A DNA stretch of 64,000 nucleotides from Ophioderma brevispina. Its lineage: Eukaryota > Echinodermata > Ophiuroidea > Amphilepidida > Ophiodermatidae. This document shows positions 36,905 through 48,891 of the stretch, piece by piece (positions within the stretch are counted from its first letter, which is position 1; the number at the start of each line of letters is the position of its first letter). The stretch lies in the NCBI GenBank assembly GCA_023653785.1, contig JAMKCH010078773.1:1-64000 (forward strand). The letters are read 5' to 3'. The notes below the pieces were generated by a model. That model was not told the origin of the DNA. It was given only the letters and a program-made list of their open reading frames with translations, and did no database searches. The translations under genes and the position numbers were made by a program.

Positions 36905-39900
36905 TGCAATAGGGAGGCCGGGCGAAAGGGACTTCGAACTTGGCGGTGGATTCGGTTTTGGGGGGGCACGGGCTGCGGGGGGGGAGGGATTGAGTGCGGA
37001 ATTCGCGCGATCGACGGCCGATCGCGCGGGAAGGTACGATTGTCCGGTGGCGGGGTAGTCGATCGGGTTCCCGATTTTAGTGCGCGTAAGCTCATATAGC
37101 GGGGCGGGAGGTGGGCGGCGGTGGGCCTGGGTGTCGTAGTCTTCTTATCCCCCGTGCGAGGGTCTTTGCTCCGGCCGGTAGCGTAATGGGGAGAGCAGCG
37201 CGCCTGTACTCCGGTTCCACCCGGGGGCCGGGCGGGGTCTTATCCCGGGGGCTATGGAGCGATGTTCGGGACTTCGCAAGGCGCTGGTGGTAGGACCTTC
37301 AGATCTTTCGGGAGGTTGGTGCGGGCATTTTCTACTTGTGAGTCGCTCGGGGTCAGCGCGTATTGGAGGGGGGCGAGACCGGGCAGAGTGGGCGAGGAGG
37401 CGATGGGACGCACCTCTCACCTTGGGGAGACCGTGGCCCCAGACACCATTCACTCGTTGGGGGGGGGGAGTCCGGGGAGGGGGGTGTGGGGCCCTCGACG
37501 GGTTGTCCCCTGCTCGGAGCGGGGGTGCTCCGGGGGACGGGACAGGGTGAGACTCGGCTGCGCCGCTCACGCGAGCGGGCGGGCGACCGGGTCGGGGGCT
37601 GGGGAGGGGCTTTTCCGGAGGGGGCCCGCAGGGTGAGCAGGGCGGTGTGTGGGGGGGGATTTAGGAGGGACTCTGCCTGAGCAGCCCTTGTCCGGGTCTT
37701 GCGCGGCTAGCGGTCCTTCACGCGTGCGACCTGCCTGCCCGATTTTGAGGGTGAGTCTGTCCCCCCAGGGGGGGGAGCTGGCGGTAGATGACGCGGTGGG
37801 GGCGTTTGGGGGGGAGGCGGTGTAAGGCGATGGCCGGGGGGGGCGACTCGGGGGGAGGGGGCTCCGGGGGGCGAGAATCGGGGCGTCGATCCCGGAGTGG
37901 CGGGGGGGCGCAGGGGCTCCGGGGACCCCCGAAGGGCGGGGAGCGGGCCGTCAGGGGGAGGGCTGTCGGGATTTGGGGGGGAAGAACAGTGTGGGAGGGG
38001 ATAGGGTGGGGCGGGTCGGGAAGGGGAGGGGGGCGAGGGTGGGGCGGGCGTCGGCAAGGGAAGGGGGGAGGTTGCGCGGGCGCTCGGAGAGCCGTGAGGA
38101 GAGCGCGGCGACGGTAGGGCGCCGGGGGGGGGGGGAAGATGTGCGGGAGGGGCTGTGCGGACCTGGGCTTGTGCAGGGGCGGGGGGGTGGAGGACAGGGG
38201 GGACGGGGCGGTGACCTAGGTGGAGCGGATAGGGGTGGCGGGCTCGATCCTCTAGGTCTCTCACTCAACCTTTGTTCCTGTGCCTGCGTGGCGGGGCGGC
38301 GCCGTGGCGGAAGGCGGGTGGGAGGGGGGAGACAAGCTTCGGCGGAGGGGATGCTTGGGCCCGGGGGGGGCTGTGGCGGTTGCGGGTCCGTGGGGGGGAG
38401 GAGAGGGGGGGGGGGGGGTTTTCGAGGGTTGGGGGGTTGGTGGAGGCGGCAGCGGGCACAAACACCTAGGGTCCGGGGGCGAGGTGGGGGTCGGTTGGTG
38501 CGAGCGGTGAGGGGGAGGGGGTGGGGGGGAGGGTGGTAGAGGGGAGAAGCGTTTTGGCTGGGGAAGGGGTGGTGGGGAGGGGGGGGGGGGTGGATAGGGG
38601 GGAGTAGGGGTAGGCGGGTGGGCAGTGGCGACTGGGCCTTGAGGGGGGGGCGATATGGAGGGGAGAGGTCGGGTTTAGTATGAGGGGGTGGGGGGTTGAG
38701 GTCTTGTGTGTGGTTGGGGTAAGGGGTTGGGTTTGTTGAGGGGAGGCGTTGGGGAAAGGGGTGGAGGGGTTGAGGATGTCTGTGGTTGTTTTTGGGGAAG
38801 GGGTGGGGTGTTGGGTGAGGGCAGGGGTGGGGTGTATGTGTAGTGAAGGGTAGTGGGGGAGGGGGTTGGGTGTATGGTTCGGTGGTGTAGGGGACAGGTG
38901 GGGGGCCAGGGCGGCGTCGATGGGGGCGGGGAAGGCGGTGGGGTCGAGTGAGGGGGTGTGGGTGAGGGCGTGGGAAGGGGTAAGGAGGGCTATTGGTGAG
39001 GGCGGTTGTTGGGGAGGGGGTGGAGGTGGCGGGGGTGTTGTTTGAGGAAAGAGGGGTGGGGTGTTGGAGGGGGTGTTGTGGAGGGGTTTTAGGGAGTTGG
39101 AGGTTTTCTGTTGAAGGTGGTGTTGAGGGAGGTTATGGCGGGGTGTTGGGAGGGGGTCGAGTGGGTGGTATGGGGTGTTTGTGGTGGGGTAGTTGGTGGA
39201 TGGAAGGGCGTGGGGTCGTTGTGAAGGGTGGTTGGGAAGGGGGTGGGGGTTGTTGACTGGGGTGGTGTTGGGGAGGGGCTGGTAGGGTGTTGAGACGGGG
39301 GTTTATGGGGTCGGTTGAGGGGTGTTGAGGTGGGGACGGAGGTGTTGGGTGGTGGGGGTGTGGGGAAGGAGGTGGGGTGGCGGAGCGGGTGTGTTGGGGG
39401 AGGGGGTTGGGGTGTTTGCGGTTGTGTGATAGGGAGGGTGGGCGCGTTGTGATTGAGGGTAGGTTGTTGCGGGGGCAAATTCTTGGGAAATTTGCGGGGA
39501 TCTAGCTCGAGCGCGCGGGAGGGGGAGCTTTGACCCCGCGGATGGCATTTAGGGCCGGCGGGCATAGTGTCGGGGGACGGGGGTACCGCTCCTAATTTTT
39601 CCCTGGCGGGGGGGTGCGGGGTTCCCAGTCGTTGTGGGGGGGGGTGCGGTCTGGGGGTGATAACCTCGGTTCTCTTTTATTGGATCTAACTCCACTCTTT
39701 CCTCGCGGGGTGAGCGGGGAATGGCGTGGGTTCGGCTCTTTAAGGGTGGTCTAGCGTGGGGGAGGGCCTGTTTCCTACAGAGTGCGTTGAGGCGGATGCT
39801 CCGGGGGCGCGGGTGTTTGGGGGGGAGTACACGTGGGGACAAACGGGGAGGGATACAGGCCAGGGCGGAGGGAACGGGGGGGGGTGGATTTTTCAGGGGG

Positions 39901-40918
39901 AGGGTGGAGGTCGGGGGGGGGGCAAGCCGGTTCCGGGGGGGTGATGAGGGTGCATGGGGGGGGTGGGGGGAAGCGCGGAATGTGGCGGGGTTCGGGCGGG
40001 GGGGTGGGGGAGGAATGGGGGGTTGATCAGGGCGGGCTTGGGTGCGGGGGGGTGGGCGAGGGTGCTCCGGATGTGCGTGTATCTGCGGGGGGGGCGGGGG
40101 AGGAGGGGGCTGGGGGGATGGGTCCTAGTCTTCGGGGCTTCGGGGGGGGGGTTGGAAGACTGGCCTGCTGGGGGGTTGGTGGGCGGCGCAAGCGTGGTGA
40201 GCCGCGCTTCTGCGGTACGGGGGCGGACTTTTTCAGGCGGGGGACGCGCGGGCGACATCGCGGTCTTTGGAGAGGGGGTCCAGGGGAGGGCGGTGAAGGT
40301 CGGGGGGTGAGGGAGGTTTCGAGGGTTGGGGGGGATGGGGCATCTCTAGTTCGTCGGGGGGGGGGCGGGAGTGGTCGATGGGGGGGGGGGGGATGGGTCG
40401 AGGGGGGGGGGGGTAGGGGAGTGGGGGGAGTCGGCGGGGGGGGGGGGGATGGTGGGTGTGGTGCGGGATGGGGGTGGGGGGCGGGGGAGGTGGGCGTGGG
40501 GAGACTGGGGTGAAGGGTGGGGCAGGTGTGTGTTGAGACGGGGGGGGGGGTGTGAGGGGGTTGGGGGGGAAGGGTGGGGGTGGGGGTGGGGGAGGGGGTG
40601 GGGGGTTGGGGAGGATGGGGGGTGAGGGGGGTTGGAGGGGGGGGGGGTGTTGAAAGTGGGGGGGGGTTGGCCCCTGGTCGTTGGGGAGGGGGTGGGGTGG
40701 TGAGGGGTGTGGGGGAGGGGGTGGGGGTGTGCGGGGTGGGGTGTGGAGGATGTTGGGGAGGGAGGTGGGGGATTTGAATGGTGTTTGGGGTGTTGGGGAG
40801 GGTAGTGCGGGTGTTGTTGCGGGGGTGGTGTTGGAGTGATGGGGGGTGGGGTGTTGCCATAGGGGTGGGTGTTTTTAGGTTATTGGGGAGGGGGTGGGGT
40901 GTTGGGGAGGGAGGACGA
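36905..40918 (+). repeat. 4-kb extreme G-rich block, no gene
   Basis: From about 36905 the plus strand turns from AT-rich to G-rich within a few bases, and it returns at 40918 ('ggagggagg' then 'acgatatctgcaatcc'). The first 1.4 kb is GC-rich with CpGs. From about 38500 to 39470 and 39840 to 40910 C is nearly absent and G runs of 4-12 are constant, with the word 'ggtgttgggga' and variants recurring. Frames of 100-300 codons occur on both strands only because stop codons are rare; they are pure G/R/W or P/T/H and are not genes. The strand asymmetry predicts many G-quadruplexes. It may also be a sequencing or assembly artefact. Confidence 0.8.
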
Positions 40919-41388
40919 TATCTGCAATCCTCCACGGTATCTGCTTGCACAACTTCTTTGGGAACACTCTACTGTACACGTTGCAATCTGGTGTGTGCTG
41001 CTGGTCTTACAGTATACGCGAAAAGCAGGCGAGACTTGTGGTTTCGAGAACCGCCTTGTTTTCTTTTTCACCAAGCACCAAAGTTTCTGATTTTGGATGA
41101 CCATTTTTTTAAGTATTGTCTAAGTCAAAAAAGCTCTGCCACTGGATTAATTGGGAGCAGCAAAATCCCTGTTATCCTAGAATGAAAACCACCAGAAAAA
41201 TTCAGTTATGGGGATTGATGGGCACATATAAATGAAATGAAAATTAGGAAAGTAATGCAATTGGCAATAATTGTTGAGTTGTTACTTGAAGTGTGAAATA
41301 AGATTAGCATTTGGGAAAACTATTTATCCTTGTATTCTAACATGCTAAAGAGGCTTGCAGTTTATCTTTTGTATGGTAGCAACAGTAG
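40919..41388. other. no gene seen
   Basis: Ordinary AT-rich composition resumes. Frames beginning in the G-rich block run into this stretch but have no splice sites or conserved look. Confidence 0.5.
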
Positions 41389-41867
41389 CCATGTTCACAC
41401 GGTCACAAAACTCCAAAGGTTTGAAACTCCAGAGGTGAAAATTAAATCCAATTATTTTACTTTACTCCAAATTACGTCCACACGATGGTCGAAACTCTGA
41501 AATCATCCCCCTGACCATTCTCCTCCGCTTCGCATTTCGGAGTGTAGACCGGAAGTCACCATACCGGAAGCCGTGCACTTTTGCGCGTGATATTCAAACA
41601 CAGGAATTTGTCAAAAAGATGACCTTGCGAGGTCACCTCCGCTCACTATCCCCCGAAGCTGTCCACATGGCACGACACTCCAAAACACTCTGGAGTGTTA
41701 TTGGAGTTTGAGTTTCACCCCCTAGTTTTTTAGGGGGATAAAACCCCGCTAGACCCTTGATAAAACTCCGGAGTTTAAACCTCCGAATGCGTCCACACGG
41801 CCAAAAACTCTGATCGACACTCCAGAGTTTTGAAACTCCGGAGTTTCAGCCTCCGTGTGGACACGAC
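41389..41867. mobile_element. 479-bp TIR element, 'gttcacacgg' ends, TAG flanks
   Basis: Left CCATGTTCACACGG and inverse right GTCGTGTCCACACGG, each next to TAG (41386-41388, 41868-41870). 'aaactccggagttt' and 'aaactccagag' words are repeated inside, particularly at 41755-41850, so parts of the end are reiterated internally. No coding capacity. Confidence 0.65.
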
Positions 41868-41870
41868 TAG

Positions 41871-42389
41871 TGTGAAACAAGAATGTTAATTTGCTACTTC
41901 TGTATTTGGTGTATTTGAAGAATAGAAAGTCAGAGTGTTCCGTTGTTACATTGTCAATGTTCATTCTCTGCGGCAATGTGAATTTGACTTGTAATTAAGA
42001 AAGGAGAATACAGGCTACAGTCCGTAACACCAAGTGACACCATAAAGTGTCGGAGTGTGGTGTGATCTTATTGAGGATTCTTTAGTGATGGTGCAAAGTT
42101 AATAGAAGAACATAGAGGTGGATTTAAGCAAAAGGGCTTCAACAGTCAAGTGGTGTTTGGTTCCCCCAGTGTATGAGGCTCTGAGGCCACAAGCTGGGGG
42201 GGGGGAGGGGGGTCCAGGGTAGTGTCACAGGTAGGGCCACAATACTTTATTATCATAAAATGTAAGCAAAGGGCTGTGTGACTCAGTCATTGCCCCTTTC
42301 TGATTGGAACATTAACAATTTTGTTGAAAGCTACAATTTGTTAATTTAAAGAAATTGCAGGGACCCTAAAGCCTGGCGAGGGTATAGTT
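41871..42389. other. no gene seen
   Basis: AT-rich, with one G run at 42197-42210. No supported features. Confidence 0.5.
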
Positions 42390-42399
42390 CCAGATTCCC

Positions 42400-42535
42400 G
42401 GGTGTGGCCATTTTGTGACCCACTGACACACATGACCCTGATGAATTCAGCAGACTTTATGGAATAAAGTACACTTTATTCCATAGAATTAATCAGGGTC
42501 ATGTGTGTCAGTGGGTCACAAAATGGCCACACCCC
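42400..42535. mobile_element. 136-bp near-perfect palindromic MITE, 9-10-bp target duplication
   Basis: CCAGATTCCC precedes (42390-42399) and follows the element. The arms start gggtgtggccattttgtgac and are nearly identical for about 43 bp, continuing to a central 'ggaataaagtacactttattcc' theme. The flank repeat of 9-10 bp suggests a hAT- or Mutator-type target. It would form a long hairpin if transcribed. Confidence 0.8.
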
Positions 42536-42545
42536 CAGATTCCCT

Positions 42546-43264
42546 ACTTTTTGGGTAAGGAAAAATTGCAGCCTTCTGACATCTTGGAAGCACCTGGCTG
42601 CATGCCATTTGCATGTTTTTGGAAGAAAAATGAGGGTATGGAAAAAATGAACCACTTTGGCAGAATGAAGTTATCTTGCAGCTCTTATTTGGGGAAAAAT
42701 GAAGTCTTTGAAATCAAGAAAGCAAAATAGATACTTTTGATCAAGGTTCTTTTAATTTTAGCTGGTCTTGAGCCTTAATAAATAAGTAAATTGTATACCA
42801 TGTAAAAGCAGACTTAAATAGCTATAGAAAAAGCAAAGCCATGTGTGACAAATTATGATTGCACCCACTGGCCTATGTGTTGTAAAATATTCTTTGTAGA
42901 CCTGTATTTTCTTTTGTACATTTCTTGAGCATTGATGTCAGCCCAGTTTTGCAGTAATTTAAAGTTAAGTATTAGTTTATCACTAAAAATAATTGATGAA
43001 AATGTCAAGGTGCGAAAATACCGAATGGCAAAAATAAGGCCCATGATTCAGTGAAACCAAGCATTGAATTAAAGTTTCGTTCTGTTAAGAATGGTTGCAC
43101 AAACATCCGGTGTGTCTAGCAAGGTATCTATTCAAATATTGTCAGAGCCTTGAGATGTGTCAAGTAGTTAGTAGTAGTACAGTGAAGAGACAGCAACTTG
43201 AACAGAAACAGGAGTGACACACTGCATGGGTTTCCATTTTATGTGATGTATAAGTGCAGTTTCA
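42546..43264. other. no gene seen
   Basis: No splice-bounded frame or element end. The 75-codon plus frame at 42503-42730 begins inside the palindromic MITE and looks accidental. Confidence 0.5.
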
Positions 43265-43605
43265 GTTAAAGGGGCATTTCGTGATCCACAGCCTCGTCCC
43301 CCGACTTACCTCAAAATAGTTGAGATTTTTTATCACCTGAACCGTTAACAGTTAGTTATCCATGTGTACCTAATCTTGCGTGTAAATTTGGTCGTATCTG
43401 TAAGAAATCCGTAATTTGGTATTTTTTAAACGGACAGAAATTACAGCAAAATGGCCTATGGGACCGTGGGAAACAAGCATTTGCTCATAACACAAAACCG
43501 CAAGGTCGGGATCAACTAAAAAGGTGTGAATAAGCTTTTCTCAAGGATATCTATTGAACAATGAATAAAACAGAAGTTGGTGGAATCACAAAATGCACCT
43601 TTAAC
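43265..43605. mobile_element. complete, inverted copy of the 344-bp TIR family
   Basis: Starts gttaaaggggcatttcgtga and ends ...tcacaaaatgcacctttaac, the inverse order of 6682-7025. About 341 bp. The same central words are kept. The best-preserved reference copy in the window. Confidence 0.8.
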
Positions 43606-44754
43606 ATACCAGTTATTGAGAGTTATGAACTTCAGCCTGGTAAAAGTAGGGAATCTATGAAGCTCATTCCTGGAAAAACTGCCTGATTCACGGGAAATCG
43701 TGAGACATTTTTTTTCTTGGGAGCAGAATACTCACCCACACCTACTACTGCTGGTACAACTTTTGTGGATGATGTGCAACAACTTAGCCTGAGAAACCGG
43801 CAATGAAAACAAATAGATTACTGTGAAACTTGCATTTTTTCCAGCCTTGTATTAACCAATGGCGGATCTGGGGCAATTCCCCCCCCCCCCCCAAATTGAG
43901 CAAAACCATGCAAAACAAGCCCATTTTAAGCCAAATATTCCCTTGCATGCCCCCTCTTATTGATCTCTCTGCCATTCTCGGGATCCACAACTTCATGTAC
44001 TCCCAATTCCAGAAAAATACAGAGCTAATTTGATTATTGAACATAAAAAAGATTTTTGTGAAGAGATGTAATTCATGGTATACAAGGTCTATGATATGTC
44101 AGAGTGATCGAAAGATTCTCTTCAATCTTATAGGTCATAAGGGATACCTGATACTGGGTTAAAATGTCTGGTATAATTTGATGCCTGATTACGTTTGGTT
44201 ACACCTACTCACTGATGTGGTTACGCCCTACATGCAACCTTTTCATTCCAATAGAAAGATAGTTGTAGTTGTAAACATTTTGGGTGTAACAGGTTACGAC
44301 TTTATTGCATTCATCTTATGCAGGAACCTATATTGGCCAGCGATTGAACTCAAACTATTTTAAAAGAAAAAAATTGATGAATACTTTGTCTTTCCTGAAG
44401 TATGAAGTAATGATGCGCGTGCATACCCAGTGCCGCCTTTCAGTTGCAGTGTGATTGTGCTTTGCTTTTGCGCACGCTGAAAGTCGGTACAATGTATACG
44501 CCTGTGTCACTACTTCGTACTTCGAGCTGGACAGAGTACATTAGTGGCAACATTTCCTCTTGTTTCACCAGGGCAAGCAGAAAGGATGAATTGGAATTGG
44601 GTACATTTTAAAAAGTTTATAAAGGGTTGGTTTAGAATCCTTCTTTTGATTATGACGATTATAAATATTTGTTCATCTTTTTAAAGCATCATCATCATGA
44701 TATGATGGTTATGATTATTTAATGTTTAACATTAAATATTATGAATTTAATTTT
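43606..44754. other. no gene seen; includes repeat fragments
   Basis: 43880-43893 is a C run inside a 'ggcggatctgggg' repeat fragment. About 44405-44545 is an inverted relative of 12183-12385 ('gtacttcgagctgg'). Otherwise AT-rich and unremarkable. Confidence 0.5.
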
Positions 44755-46480
44755 ATTATCCCCCTGGCTTGAAAAGCAGAAGGGGATATTGCGAGGGTGC
44801 GAATGTCTGTATGTATGTGTGTGTATGTGTATGTGTGTGTTCCAGTTTGGTTAGGTTTTGGTTAGGTTTTCGTTTTTCGCATCTCCTTAGAAAAGTTTAA
44901 GTCCGATTTAAACCATTATTATGTTTTGAGAATCTTCCGTCCTATATTACTATACACATGCTGGGAAACCAATAAAAACAACACTTCTCAATAATCTACG
45001 CTCTCTCGAAACTTTGGTGTCCAAATACTTCCACTACTTTGGATCAATCCCCCTTAACTTTCATTGAATTTTAAACAGAATGCATTCCTAATGCAGTTTA
45101 TGTCTGTGCACCCTGGTAACGAGACAGTATTAAGCCGCATGCGCACACGAACCCACTAGGCTAAACCGCTTTGGTAGTCATCGCTGGCCCGCCATGTTCG
45201 TCGAATAATACGGCATAATGCCGCGTGAGGGCCAAAGATTCAGGCTAATTATGTACCCCGGAAGTACCTAGCGTGTGCACAATTTCCGGTCATGTCAATT
45301 TTGCATCAATCGTGTCATGGACGCGTTTGTTTTTACCGTATTTACCTTGTGAGATGGCTAATTCTTCTGCTGGTGGAAGTAGATTTTCAACAATAAATGG
45401 ATTGATTAAAGGTAGTCCCAATAGGTACCCTTATACTACATATAAGGGTACCACACACTGCCATAGGAAGTCGTAGTCAATGAAATTCCCATTGAGTGTG
45501 GATGGAGCAAATTTTTCACCTCATTTTCTCTGAAAATGATGAAAGCCTGCAATAATTACTCGCAATATCCATGTTCTATAATGTAAGGAGAACACATGCA
45601 AGGTAATTTTAGCAGGATAGAAGTGCATTTTGTGGTTTAAATCTTCATGAAAAATTTCAATTTTGTGTACACTCAGTTGCAATGGCAGAGTGTGTGACTC
45701 TTATTAGACACATGTTAGAAGTTGAAGAGTCACTGTTGGGACTAATTAAAGGTGTGGATACTGGATAGTGCCCACACCGGGAGAGTACAGCCGCGCTGTT
45801 GGAGTAAAGATTTTCAGGTCAGGTAAAGCATAAGGTAATCGCTTGATCCAGTGTCAGTACAGTAGCAATGTGGCCATGGCATGGTACATAACTCATGAAC
45901 TTGTTGTACTTCAAGTCTTTGGTAGGCAAAAGAGCAACTCGCGGAAATCTTGAAGTTGAAACAATTTTTTGTTGACGTCCGCAACAACGACGGAGATAAT
46001 TAACAAACTGGATCTCTGTAAAACATCAGATCGGCGATAAATCGTCATCTGAAGAGGTGACGGTGTAGACAGGGGATTGTTATTTCGACAGAGACAATAT
46101 TGGCCCAAGTCATGAACTGGCCAAGCTAAATGAACTGTGACTGTGGTAGTGTGTATAGTAATATAGGACACAAGATTCTCAAAACATAATAATGATAAAA
46201 TTAGATTGTTTTCGCCCAATACCCAAATTTATTGGTCTCGCTATGAGTTGAAAAAATATTGGGCTCGACTGCGTCTCGCCCAATATTTTTTTCAACTCAT
46301 AGCTTGACCAATAAATTTGGGTATTGGACTTAAAGAATCCAATTTTATACCAGACTTGGGGTTAAGGTGCAATAGGGGTTCCTTCATGTGTGGTTGATGT
46401 CAAAGGTCATGGACCAAGGTCAAAGGTAATCTGAGGTCATGTTCCAGACGCCATCTGCCAGGGGGATGATGCAGTTTACT
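44755..46480. mobile_element. pearl-like repeat interrupted by a composite element
   Basis: The left part begins near a hairpin TATCCCC...GGGGATA (44758-44789) and a 'tgta/tgtg' microsatellite (44809-44840). The right part (46349-46480) carries 'gacttggggttaaggtgcaa', two DR1-like pairs and ends near 'ccagggggatgatg'. Placing left and right together reproduces the order seen in 34400-34510 ('gatttaaacca' then 'acttggg...aggtgcaa'), so the middle is an insertion at that point. Confidence 0.55.
44914..46348. mobile_element. composite insertion: 46-bp TIR element plus palindrome (copy A)
   Basis: The TIRs at 44914-44960 and 46149-46194 (ccattattatgttttgagaa...) differ at only about three positions in 46. 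Directly attached is a ~154-bp palindrome at 46195-46348 built on 'aaatttattgg...atgagttgaaaaa'. The same pair, TIR element plus palindrome, occurs at 54705-55520. The interior contains a perfect 11-bp inverted repeat around ggtaccctt (45421-45453) and two short ATG-led frames ending at potential splice donors (45354-45411, 45682-45751). Confidence 0.65.
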
Positions 46481-48039
46481 TGCTGTATACTTTTCTGACA
46501 AGCAAATGTTTCAGGAGAAAAGACACTGGGCCCAATATTTGGCAAAAGTAGTAAATTTAGAACGTATACCAGAACCTTATTTTGGTATCCATAAACAATC
46601 GAAAGAAAAAAATTGAAAACCTGAGCATTGAATGTCTTAATAGTATGGATTGGGGGTATGCAATAAAGTTGATGAACCGTTGATTGTGTAACAAGGGTGT
46701 GTTGTAACCCACATTAACCGATACAACAAATTAATTTTACCCACCCACCGGGGCTGCAGTCTTCATTACCACTTACACTGTTGGACTTCTAACGAGGAAT
46801 CCAGAAGAACTTATAGGAAGCTCCTTGGTGAGCTAGATGTTGTATCTCAAGATTGTTAGTTGGGTGGGAGAGAAAATCAACAAGAATTCTTGGGCAATTC
46901 GCAAAAGTGGTGCGCCGCCACGATGCCACGGCGAGGCGATATTTTAGAGTAATGCATGGGGAAAAAAATCACTGACATTTAGCGCGTTGGTTATGTGCAA
47001 ATATTTCATTGAGTGTTTTCAAACATAAAAATGACACTTACTTGCATATTAATCCTTTGGAATTGTACGGTGTGCCATCCGCAATGTCGACTCTTGCTGT
47101 CAGGGTAACCGCTGACGCGGCATCGTATTGCGGAATGCACGAAAATTATCATTATGGGAGCAAGTAAACTAAAGCAGTCAACCCCTTTTTGATTAGTTGC
47201 ATAGCTTCCAAATTTGAATGGGGTCAAATCAAATGTACATTGTTGTAAAGTATGGTCTATATGATTCATGTTGTTATGGGGGTCTTAAACTGAAAGCAAA
47301 AAACAAAAAAACATAGCCTTACAGCTATTCCTACATCTTTGTGAATCATCGTTTTCGATTTGTGACGTGTGGCGCTCAGCTGGTGAGGCAGAAGAGAGGA
47401 CGACCCGTTAGAATATTGTACGAATGTCGTCCTCGGAAGGCCTTGCCATTTCTTCTCACAGGCCAATGATAACATGATAATTGGGGTTGAGTGTTGCCTA
47501 GGTATGCAAACTTGTTTTGGTTGTGATAATTGGGCGAGTTCGGTTAGCCAGTTGTAGTTGTTTCATCGAAGCTATCCTTATTTTGACAGTATTGAGCGTT
47601 GAGTAATGCTTAATGTGGTTTATCATGGCCAGCATCTTTGAAACAGTTGTAAAAAAGGTCAATTTTATTGTATCAGACTTTTGGTGCTGGGTCAACTAGG
47701 TCAGAGAAGAGGTATGGAGGTTAGGTAGAAGGATTTTAAAAATTGACATACATTTTAACGGTAGAAAAAGGTTCCACTTTTGTTGTCTCCAATCATGTAG
47801 GATACCCTGGTTTTTGAACTTGGGTCTAAAGTTAGACTCCCCTTTGAGAATACCAGCCTTGGAGTTCTAAAATGTTTCAAAATATTTTCCAAATTTAAGC
47901 TTTTTATGACCATATTTAGAATCGGCATTGAAAAATGCATTCAAAATGAGTCCCAAAAAGGCTAGTGTCACTACAGTCAGGTTTTTGATTAGGGCTTCAT
48001 CACATTGACGAAAGTATCTACAAATCCACGAACTGTAGG
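46481..48039. other. no gene seen; one solo element end
   Basis: 47819-47864 ('gggtctaaagttagactccc' then 'gaataccagcctt') matches the right end of the palindromic MITE at 9475-9773 and its flank. Some CpG-bearing DNA lies at 46880-46940 and 47080-47130, without a clear exon. Confidence 0.5.
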
Positions 48040-48194
48040 GTGTTTCTGTACCTGATCAGGTTTATCTAACCAGGTTTACGAATTCAACAACCTTGACGGA
48101 AACCAATAAAGCTGTACAAGTTGTTGATTAGGTTGTTGAATTCACTGTCGTTTCCGATAACTTGGTCAGGTAAACTGATATGTTGCAGAAACAC
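48040..48194. mobile_element. 155-bp palindromic MITE, 'gtgtttctg' ends
   Basis: Starts GTGTTTCTG and ends CAGAAACAC. Symmetry continues with 'caggttta' / 'taaact' and with 'gaattcaacaacct' / 'aggttgttgaattc', then 'ggaaac' / 'gtttcc'. No target duplication was fixed. Confidence 0.65.
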
Positions 48195-48888
48195 TGACTA
48201 ACTTAGGCATTCTAACCTTTGCAGATCTTACTTGGGTTAAGGGGTTAAAACAACTATTTCCACTTGATTAGTATGAAGAAACAGAGCAGGTCCACAGGAT
48301 ACCATGACTAAGCTTAAATTTAACCCTGAAATGAAGGACAGATAATTAGAATGTAATCAGGCAATTAAATGGCACTGCTTGAGGGAAAGTGGAATTGTCT
48401 AATTTACTGTGGACTTAGTGATAATTGAATGTTCCCCTGAGAGAACTTATTAACTGTTCCTTCATTAACAGGATTGGAGTTAGTAGATAAGAGAAGATAG
48501 CACAGAAGTAATTAGGGTTGATAATTGATGTGTGCTGTACTATCTAAGCATTTAACTACAGGTTGTCTGTAAAATGATACAATTAACTTATAGGAAGTTT
48601 TATAATGTAGCTTTTTAAAGACCAGGCTTTCAACTGCTTCTGAAGTTATCATCTCATTTGCTTCTGCAAATCTAGAGATATAAAAACCGAAATCCATTTC
48701 GGCCACTTTTCTGTAGGAGTTACAAAGGCATATAAAATCAAAGACATTAAAACCCAAATATTTACTTTTTAAAAATGTATAGATTTTAGGAGTCATTTTA
48801 AATATTGTAAATTATAAGATATGGTATTGCTGATTGTACCATTTTAGGCAGAGAAGACGACATTGACACTGTTACACAGGTAGCAATG
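48195..48888. other. no gene seen
   Basis: AT-rich DNA. The 94-codon minus frame at 48512-48796 has no splice sites or distinctive composition. Confidence 0.5.
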
Positions 48889-48891
48889 TAT

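Noticed and set aside
36865..40950. Many long open frames (up to ~300 codons) on both strands in the G-rich block
   Set aside because: They consist of G/R/W on plus and P/T/H on minus because stop codons are scarce in C-poor G-runs; all frames are open at once, and no domain or splice structure is visible.
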